A stretch of DNA of 64,000 nucleotides from Cyclobacteriaceae bacterium YHN15 (lineage in GTDB: Bacteria > Bacteroidota > Bacteroidia > Cytophagales > Cyclobacteriaceae). The stretch spans positions 248,001 to 312,000 of the forward strand of contig RKQB01000003.1 of assembly GCA_003797895.1 (NCBI GenBank), written 5' to 3'. The position numbers were made by a program, and so were the translations under genes. Positions 58,235 through 64,000 of the stretch are shown here, piece after piece. Numbering within the stretch: position 1 is the stretch's first letter; each line of letters starts with the position of its first letter. The notes below the pieces were generated by a model. The model made no database searches. It had not been told where the DNA came from and saw nothing but the letters and a program-made list of their open reading frames with translations.

Positions 58235-61200
58235 CTATGCCTTTTTTTCTAATTCAATGATAAAAGTGGTGCCTTTACCCTCCAATGTTTCCACCTTCAG
58301 CTCACCGCCATGCGCCTTCACAATATCATAAGATAAGGATAATCCCAATCCCGTTCCCTGTCCTGTGGGTTTAGTCGTGAAAAAAGGCTGGAAGATTTTG
58401 TCTTTGATGGCGTCGGGGATGCCGGGACCGTTGTCTTTTACTGATATTTCAATTTTGTCGCCGAGGTTTTTGGTGGCGACCGTGACCAGAGGCTTGAATT
58501 CATCATTCATCATTCTTAATTCATCATTATTTATGGCTTGAAAGGCATTGTTGATCAGGTTCAATAATACCCTTCCTATTTCCTGTGGCACCACATTCAT
58601 TTTGGGTAAATTCGGATCGAAGTTTGTTTTAAAGTCAGCATTGAAAGATTTATCTCTGGCACGCAATCCGTGATAGGATAACCTCAAATATTCATCTGCA
58701 AGCGCATTGATATCAGTGGGCACTTTCTCTCCAGTGCTGGTCCGGCTATGAGCCAGCATACCTTTCACAATGGTATCAGCACGTTTGCCATGGTGATTTA
58801 TTTTCGAGAGGTTTTCTTTTAAGTCTTTGCCAATAGCTTTTGCCTCTTCAATGTCCCCCTTCTCCAGTTCCTCATTCATTTCATCCAATAGCTCGCCACT
58901 GACTTCAGAAAAGTTATTCACAAAATTCAGCGGATTTTGTATCTCATGGGCAATGCCGGCGGTAAGCTCTCCAAGGCTTGCCATTTTCTCAGATTGGATC
59001 AGTTGGGCTTGGGTGGATTTGAGGTTTTCGAGGGATTGGTTTAATTGTGAGGTACGATGCTTGACCTTTTCTTCCAGGATCAAGTTTTCCTTCTTGAGGG
59101 CCTTTGCCCGGTATTGAACTATTACTCCAACTATTGCAGAAAATACTAAAAGGTACAATACCCAAGCCCACCAAGTATTCGTCCAGTGAGGGAGGATGGT
59201 AAAACTAATTTTTGCAGGTTCACTCCATAGGCCTTCCGGGGATAAGCTACTTACTAGAAAGGTATATTTGCCTGCAGGCAAGTTTCTATAATTTTCACTG
59301 AATGGGTTTGTGGTTACCTTGCTCCATTCCTGATCAAAACCTTCTAAGAAATAGCTGTACTTAGCTTTGTCTTGGTTTGAAAGTTGGGCACTAGTAAACT
59401 GGAAACTCAAAAAATTATGTTCAAAAGGAATTTCCAGATTGACCGGAAGATTAAAATAACCCGAAATGCTGTCCCAATTCACATTATTTTTTTGGAGCCA
59501 ATCGCTTTGTTTGGGAATAGCATTAGAAAGGTAAAATGTATCTAGTTCGGTACTAAGTAGCGTGTCCAAATCAGGGTATTTACTTAGAATATCTTCTCGG
59601 TCAAAGAAATTTTGAGCTTGATCTGAAATGGTGATGCCAGAGATAAATGTCTTGATTTCTGATGAGTCCTCTCTGGGGATATTTGTAATCGTAAGTGCCT
59701 CCGTTTCAATTCCCCACCACAGCTTATTATTAAATTCAATTACGGCGTCAGCATTGAAATCAGTGTAGATTAACCCTTGCCCTTTTTCAAATGATTTCAA
59801 GTCATAGCCAAATTTACCCTGTTCCTTTTTTTCTGGGTTGGGAGTTATGAGGTTAAATCCATTTCCAGTTCCGATATAGTATTTTCCATTTGATCCATAT
59901 GAAGTGTAAACTGCAGGGTTTGACAGACCATTTTCAGTATTTATTTCAGTTAATGAATTTGCCTTTTGGTCGACAATCAAGAGCCCAGATCGACTTCCTA
60001 TCCAAAGTGTTTCGTCTTTATCTGTAAAAAATGCACCCGTATTCCGTTGACTAAGCTCACCATCTTCCATCAAATAGGAAATCGTATTGTTTTCAGGGTT
60101 GATCACATTTATTCCTAAATCTGTCCCCGCCCAAATCTGACCATACCGATCTTCTGCAAACCCCCATACTATATCTCCCATTATTCCAGTCAGATTGGTA
60201 AGCATTTTTATTTTATTGGTTTCTAGATCAATAAATTCCACAGTACCATTTCTAAAGGAGCCGGTCCAAAGTCTTCCTTTACTATCTACAATAGACGAAG
60301 ATGGAAAAAGCGTAACAAGACCTTGATTACCTCTGAGGTATTTGATTGTCTCTTTTACTTCGTCATAAATACCAAAACCAAAACCAGGTGAAGTAATTAA
60401 AATCTGGCTTGTTGAAAGCCTTTGCATTTTATGAGAAATATTGTTTGCCTTAGGGAGGCCAAGATTTATGTCTAATCTCGATATCGAATTTTTTCCGGGA
60501 TCATACAGATCCAAACCTTGTCTAGTCCCAATCCAGAGTCTTTCTTCGGAATCTTCAAAAAATGACCAAGCATCCGGTCCTGTTAGTCCATCAGAGCTAT
60601 TGAGGTAAATAGGAGCAAGACCTTGAAGATCGTAAAGGTTGATTCCATCTTGCGTTGCAATCCAAAGTTGTCCCTTACTATCAAAAGTGGTGGTATTGAT
60701 AAAATCATCAATTATTCCATCAGAAGAATTTATGTTTTTCAGTCTCTGGTTTTCTTTATTATAAATGAATACTCCCTCATTAGAAGACATCCAAATCGTT
60801 TGATCAGATCCTTCGGAAAAGTGGACTATACTTGTCCCAACTCCTTGCTCTGTACCTAGGGAACTGATTTTATTCCGATCAGAATTTAAAATTGCTACTC
60901 CCTGCTCAGCAGTGCCTATCCAGATCTGGTTCTCATTATCCGTGAAAAGGCCAGTTATCGGGGCGATCGAGGTATTAAATGCTTTTTCTAAGGTTTTAGT
61001 TTTTCCGCCCTGGATATCAATATTTGAAAGTCCCGAAGCTGACCCTACCCAAAGGAATCCATTTTGATCAAGTGTAAGTTTTGAGGCATTTCTGTCATTA
61101 TTTGGACCCCATTGAGGAATGTGCTTATAGGAATCTTTGGATGAATTAAAGATGTATATTCCATCCCGAAGGGTACCGACCCAAATCTGGCCATCGCTGT

Positions 61201-61975
61201 CCATTATCATGGAGCAATTATCATTAAAGTTGAAATTTTGGCCTACAAAATTAAAGCTACTCACCAAGCCAACTTTCAGGTCAATTACATAGATGCCTTT
61301 TTGAGAGGTGTAGACCCAAATTCTACCACGTTTATCTTCTAATATTTTGTTTACAATTGCCTGACTTCCCGTGAAAAATGATTCAATGAAATCGAAAATT
61401 TCCAAATATGCGCCATCAAATCTAGTTAAACCTTTATCTGTGGCAATCCACATCATACCATTACTATCTTCCATTAAGGCTGTAACCAAATAGCTGGGAA
61501 GGCCTTGGTCCTCGCTAAATTCTAAAATGCCTAGGGTTGAATTTTTATCAATTTTGGGTAACCCAGCTTTTATTTTTTTAGGACTTGCCAGTAAGGAGGT
61601 TTTGAATTCGATCTTGCTAGAAGGAAGCTCTGAAAAATTAAAAGAGGAGTCGACGAAAGAGTCAAATAGCACCTCATTTTCTGTCATGGGAGTCTTTAGT
61701 GGAATGAACCGATCGGGATAAAAGGGTTTCTGAGGAAAGGATTGTATGTTGACCTTTCGCTCAGACATTCTATCAAAATCATTGATGTCTGTCACTTCCC
61801 AATTGATTTGTTTAGGCTCGCTGAATTCTAATGGAATTACCCTTGGCTCTTCAAATTCAACATTATCAATTGTGACATCCGCGGATACATATTTTTCTTC
61901 ACAAGAAGTAGTGGACAAGGCAATGAATCCTAATAAAAATAGAGATGATCTTAACTGTTTAGAAAGAAGGTTCAT
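58235..61975 (-). CDS. Lipoprotein-type two-component regulator propeller histidine kinase
   Basis: The product has 1246 residues. A lipoprotein signal (FLLGFIALSTTSC, cysteine 25) is followed by a proline-rich segment with EEPRVIPLEFSEPKQINWEV, similar to the PINWKVYP region at 3914-7621. Reg_prop repeats fill about 150-800 (GMMWIATDKGLTRFDGAYL, GQIWAGTDLGINVINPENN). An insert with NNVNWDSISGYFNLPVNLEI precedes the Y_Y_Y-like domain. A membrane helix lies near 965-985 (TWWAWVLYLLVFSAIVGVIV), then a Q-type core with its His near 1012, DNGPGIP and [11 protein letters not shown]. It lies one base before the giant kinase at 58233 and six after the next propeller kinase. An AATGATGAATTAAG-type repeat follows the N-box. 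Confidence 0.93.
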   Translation of the reverse strand: MNLLSKQLRSSLFLLGFIALSTTSCEEKYVSADVTIDNVEFEEPRVIPLEFSEPKQINWEVTDINDFDRMSERKVNIQSFPQKPFYPDRFIPLKTPMTENEVLFDSFVDSSFNFSELPSSKIEFKTSLLASPKKIKAGLPKIDKNSTLGILEFSEDQGLPSYLVTALMEDSNGMMWIATDKGLTRFDGAYLEIFDFIESFFTGSQAIVNKILEDKRGRIWVYTSQKGIYVIDLKVGLVSSFNFVGQNFNFNDNCSMIMDSDGQIWVGTLRDGIYIFNSSKDSYKHIPQWGPNNDRNASKLTLDQNGFLWVGSASGLSNIDIQGGKTKTLEKAFNTSIAPITGLFTDNENQIWIGTAEQGVAILNSDRNKISSLGTEQGVGTSIVHFSEGSDQTIWMSSNEGVFIYNKENQRLKNINSSDGIIDDFINTTTFDSKGQLWIATQDGINLYDLQGLAPIYLNSSDGLTGPDAWSFFEDSEERLWIGTRQGLDLYDPGKNSISRLDINLGLPKANNISHKMQRLSTSQILITSPGFGFGIYDEVKETIKYLRGNQGLVTLFPSSSIVDSKGRLWTGSFRNGTVEFIDLETNKIKMLTNLTGIMGDIVWGFAEDRYGQIWAGTDLGINVINPENNTISYLMEDGELSQRNTGAFFTDKDETLWIGSRSGLLIVDQKANSLTEINTENGLSNPAVYTSYGSNGKYYIGTGNGFNLITPNPEKKEQGKFGYDLKSFEKGQGLIYTDFNADAVIEFNNKLWWGIETEALTITNIPREDSSEIKTFISGITISDQAQNFFDREDILSKYPDLDTLLSTELDTFYLSNAIPKQSDWLQKNNVNWDSISGYFNLPVNLEIPFEHNFLSFQFTSAQLSNQDKAKYSYFLEGFDQEWSKVTTNPFSENYRNLPAGKYTFLVSSLSPEGLWSEPAKISFTILPHWTNTWWAWVLYLLVFSAIVGVIVQYRAKALKKENLILEEKVKHRTSQLNQSLENLKSTQAQLIQSEKMASLGELTAGIAHEIQNPLNFVNNFSEVSGELLDEMNEELEKGDIEEAKAIGKDLKENLSKINHHGKRADTIVKGMLAHSRTSTGEKVPTDINALADEYLRLSYHGLRARDKSFNADFKTNFDPNLPKMNVVPQEIGRVLLNLINNAFQAINNDELRMMNDEFKPLVTVATKNLGDKIEISVKDNGPGIPDAIKDKIFQPFFTTKPTGQGTGLGLSLSYDIVKAHGGELKVETLEGKGTTFIIELEKKA
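58495..58529. repeat. ATTCATCATT-type repeat after the N-box
   Basis: Repeated ATTCATCATT units encode NNDELRMMNDEF in the loop after the N-box, the same hot-spot loop as in other kinases. Confidence 0.75.
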
Positions 61976-61981
61976 ATGCTT

Positions 61982-64000
61982 TTAATTTTTCAAGATTGGG
62001 AGTGTGATGTAGAAAGTTGTACCCTTATTATTTTCATTATCTGATTTGCTCTCTAAGCTCAACTCCCCTCCATGTGCCTTCACAATATCATAAGATAGTG
62101 ATAATCCAAGACCTGTCCCTGAACCTGTCGGTTTTGTGGTAAAAAAAGGCTGGAAGATTTTGTCTTTGTTAGAGTCAGGGATACCGGGGCCGTTATCCTG
62201 CACCGAAACCACCACCTTCCCGTTTTCCTGCCGGGAGCTTATCAGGACCTTGGGATAATAACCCTCTTCGCCTTTTTTACTTCTTTCATTGACGGCATAA
62301 AAAGCATTGTTGATCAGGTTCAATAATACCCGCCCAATGTCAGATGCTACCACCTTAACCTTTGGCAGGTTGGGATCAAGGTCTGTGGCAAAGTCCGCTG
62401 AGAAGCTTTTGTCTTTCGCCCTTAATCCATGATAAGAGAGACGCAAGTATTCATCAGCCAAGGCATTGATATCTGTTTGCACTTTTTCTCCCTTTCCGGC
62501 GCGACTGTGCTCGAGCATACCTCTGACGATTGCCCCGGCTCGTTTGCCATGGTGATTGATTTTGGAGAGGTTTTCTTTGAGGTCTTTTCCGATAATTTTG
62601 GCTTCTTCGATGTCTCCTTTGTCCAGTTCTTCATTCATTTCATCTACTAGCTCCCCACTTACCTCTGAGAAATTATTCACAAAATTCAGCGGGTTTTGTA
62701 TTTCGTGTGCAATGCCGGCGGTGAGTTCACCAAGGGAAGCCATCTTTTCGGATTGGATCAATTGGGCTTGGGTGGATTTGAGTTGATTATATGCCTTCTC
62801 TATTTCCCGGGCCTGTGCCAATTCCCTTTCCTGAGTTCTTTCCCGCTCTTTTTGTAACAATCTTGTTCGTTGAATTTGACCTAATACAAAAATTCCTGCA
62901 ATAAATAGTAATCCGAATGAGGAGTATGCCCACCATGTTCTGTACCAAGGAGGCAAGACCGTCAGTAAAAAAGAGGCCCCTTCTTCGTTCCATAAGCCAT
63001 CGGCATTGGCTGCTCTCACCTTAAACGTGAAGTTACCAGGTGGTAAATTAGTGTACGTAGCAGATCGTTTGGTACCTGCGTCAATCCAGTTTTCATCAAA
63101 GCCTTCCAATTTGTAGGCATACCGGTTCTTTTCAGGGTTACCAAAATGTAATGCCACATAGTCAATGGTCAATTCATTCTGATCATATTCAAGTGTAAGC
63201 TTATCTTCAGGAGAGGATGACCTCAAGTAAAGCGCATCTACACCGGCAGTAATTGATTTATTAAATAGTTTCACATCTGTAATGACGACCTGAGGTGGTA
63301 TTGCATTCTTACGAAGTAGCGCAGGTGTAAATGCGGTGACTCCTTCGGCATTACCAAAATACATCCTGTCATTCTTACCTTTGGCAAAGGCGTACATATT
63401 ATATTCGAGTGCTAATAATCCATCACTCAGGCTATAGTTCCTGACCTGTTTAGTATCAGGATCATAATTGGAAATGCCGTTGTTGGTACTCATCCAAAGG
63501 GTGCCTTGTTCATCCTCCAGAATGCCATAAACTAAATTATCGGGAAGTCCATCTTCTTTAGTTATATGAGTAACCAGGCCAGTTCGGGTATCAAACCGAT
63601 CTACCCCTGCTTGATAACTCGCCAACCATAAGATTCCCGGCTCCTTGCTGCGTTCAAGCATGTAGAACATCCTGTTGCTGCTGATGGTCGTGGTATCTTT
63701 GGGATTATGGACTGAATTTAATGACACCTCACCGGATGAATTCCTTTTCATTAACCCCAACGAGGTACTAATCCAAAGAGACCCCTGAGAATCCTGCAAA
63801 ATGCACCAAACATTCCTGTCTTGTTGGGTGCTATCACCTGCCAGCAAAATGTTTGTAAAGTCTCCAGTGCGCGTATCTAACAGGTCAAGCCCGCCTGCAC
63901 TTCCAACCCAAAGCTTGCTTGAATCCCCCGCCACTGGTTCCAATACACGTATATTATTGCGACCCCTATTATTATTTCCTGTTTCGCGAAGAAATCGTTT
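61982..64000 (-). CDS. Two-component regulator propeller histidine kinase (5' end outside the window)
   Basis: The frame stays open to the right edge: codons 64000-63944 read [19 protein letters not shown] and join the propeller, so an apparent TTG start at 63943 is not the real start. Visible parts are Reg_prop repeats ([37 protein letters not shown]), a Y_Y_Y domain ending [20 protein letters not shown], a membrane helix ([20 protein letters not shown]), a coiled coil ([19 protein letters not shown]) and a Q-type core with [16 protein letters not shown]. The layout matches 20764-24165. A lipoprotein segment cannot be excluded because the N-terminus is missing. It ends six bases before the next gene. 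Confidence 0.92.
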   Translation of the reverse strand, partial: KRFLRETGNNNRGRNNIRVLEPVAGDSSKLWVGSAGGLDLLDTRTGDFTNILLAGDSTQQDRNVWCILQDSQGSLWISTSLGLMKRNSSGEVSLNSVHNPKDTTTISSNRMFYMLERSKEPGILWLASYQAGVDRFDTRTGLVTHITKEDGLPDNLVYGILEDEQGTLWMSTNNGISNYDPDTKQVRNYSLSDGLLALEYNMYAFAKGKNDRMYFGNAEGVTAFTPALLRKNAIPPQVVITDVKLFNKSITAGVDALYLRSSSPEDKLTLEYDQNELTIDYVALHFGNPEKNRYAYKLEGFDENWIDAGTKRSATYTNLPPGNFTFKVRAANADGLWNEEGASFLLTVLPPWYRTWWAYSSFGLLFIAGIFVLGQIQRTRLLQKERERTQERELAQAREIEKAYNQLKSTQAQLIQSEKMASLGELTAGIAHEIQNPLNFVNNFSEVSGELVDEMNEELDKGDIEEAKIIGKDLKENLSKINHHGKRAGAIVRGMLEHSRAGKGEKVQTDINALADEYLRLSYHGLRAKDKSFSADFATDLDPNLPKVKVVASDIGRVLLNLINNAFYAVNERSKKGEEGYYPKVLISSRQENGKVVVSVQDNGPGIPDSNKDKIFQPFFTTKPTGSGTGLGLSLSYDIVKAHGGELSLESKSDNENNKGTTFYITLPILKN

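Noticed and set aside
233..63000. Many plus-strand open frames of 60-250 codons across the window
   Set aside because: They lie antisense to kinase or FIST genes, repeat in parallel wherever the kinase core repeats, lack recognisable domains and overlap minus-strand frames with clear family motifs.
63941..63943. TTG at 63943 as the start of the right-edge kinase
   Set aside because: The frame continues open to base 64000 with propeller-like sequence and no signal peptide follows the TTG.
1..64000. Response regulator or hybrid kinase receiver domain
   Set aside because: I looked for receiver motifs and DNA-binding domains after each kinase core; every core ends within a few residues of the last ATPase strand.

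Overview
This 64 kb window reads as one continuous, strictly minus-strand array of signal-transduction genes. I found no plus-strand gene, RNA gene, CRISPR array or phage gene, and no response regulator. The organism looks like a member of the Bacteroidota (Cytophagales/Cyclobacteriaceae-like; inferred). The evidence is the moderate GC content, the absence of clear Shine-Dalgarno sites, the kinase, propeller and FIST families present, and many short palindromic repeats of the kind common in that phylum. No gene-free stretch exceeds 300 bases. The longest gaps (about 100 to 250 bases) hold kinase-tail remnants, two inverted-repeat elements and a tandem-repeat patch.

Layout in transcription order, from right to left: a right-edge propeller kinase (61982 to beyond 64000); a lipoprotein-type propeller kinase (58235-61975); two giant multi-module kinases (51781-58233 and 45051-51656); two TPR kinases (42947-45046 and 40902-42950); six FIST ligand-sensor genes (33758-40905); a small soluble kinase (32690-33757); two 7TM-DISM-type kinases (30502-32688 and 28298-30505); two TPR kinases (26250-28295 and 24178-26253); a propeller kinase (20764-24165); a TPR kinase (18742-20751); a third giant multi-module kinase (11962-18492); two TPR kinases (9687-11744 and 7637-9658); a lipoprotein-type propeller kinase (3914-7621); a TPR kinase with a premature stop (1756-3906); and a propeller kinase gene with a poly-T frameshift that leaves the window at base 1.

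Every kinase carries the same C-terminal core, HisKA with the H-box AGIAHEI(Q/K)NPLNFVNNF plus HATPase_c, behind a different input domain. The core comes in two lineages, a Q type ([22 protein letters not shown]) and a K type (HEIKNP, KKGTEGTGLGLSITHD). Many cores are nearly identical at the DNA level while their sensors are unrelated. This points to tandem duplication, core gene conversion and sensor swapping. Most junctions are 4-base ATGA overlaps or gaps of a few bases, so long polycistronic units are likely. The matching cores suggest that many inputs converge on one or a few response regulators encoded elsewhere (inference).

The array also shows wear. There is a nonsense codon in one G2 box, a frameshifting homopolymer in the next gene's signal peptide, three orphan kinase C-terminal tails left between genes, and two related inverted-repeat elements that each supply the stop codon of the kinase before them. 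Palindromic repeats are inserted in frame at the same few surface loops of many paralogous kinase cores.
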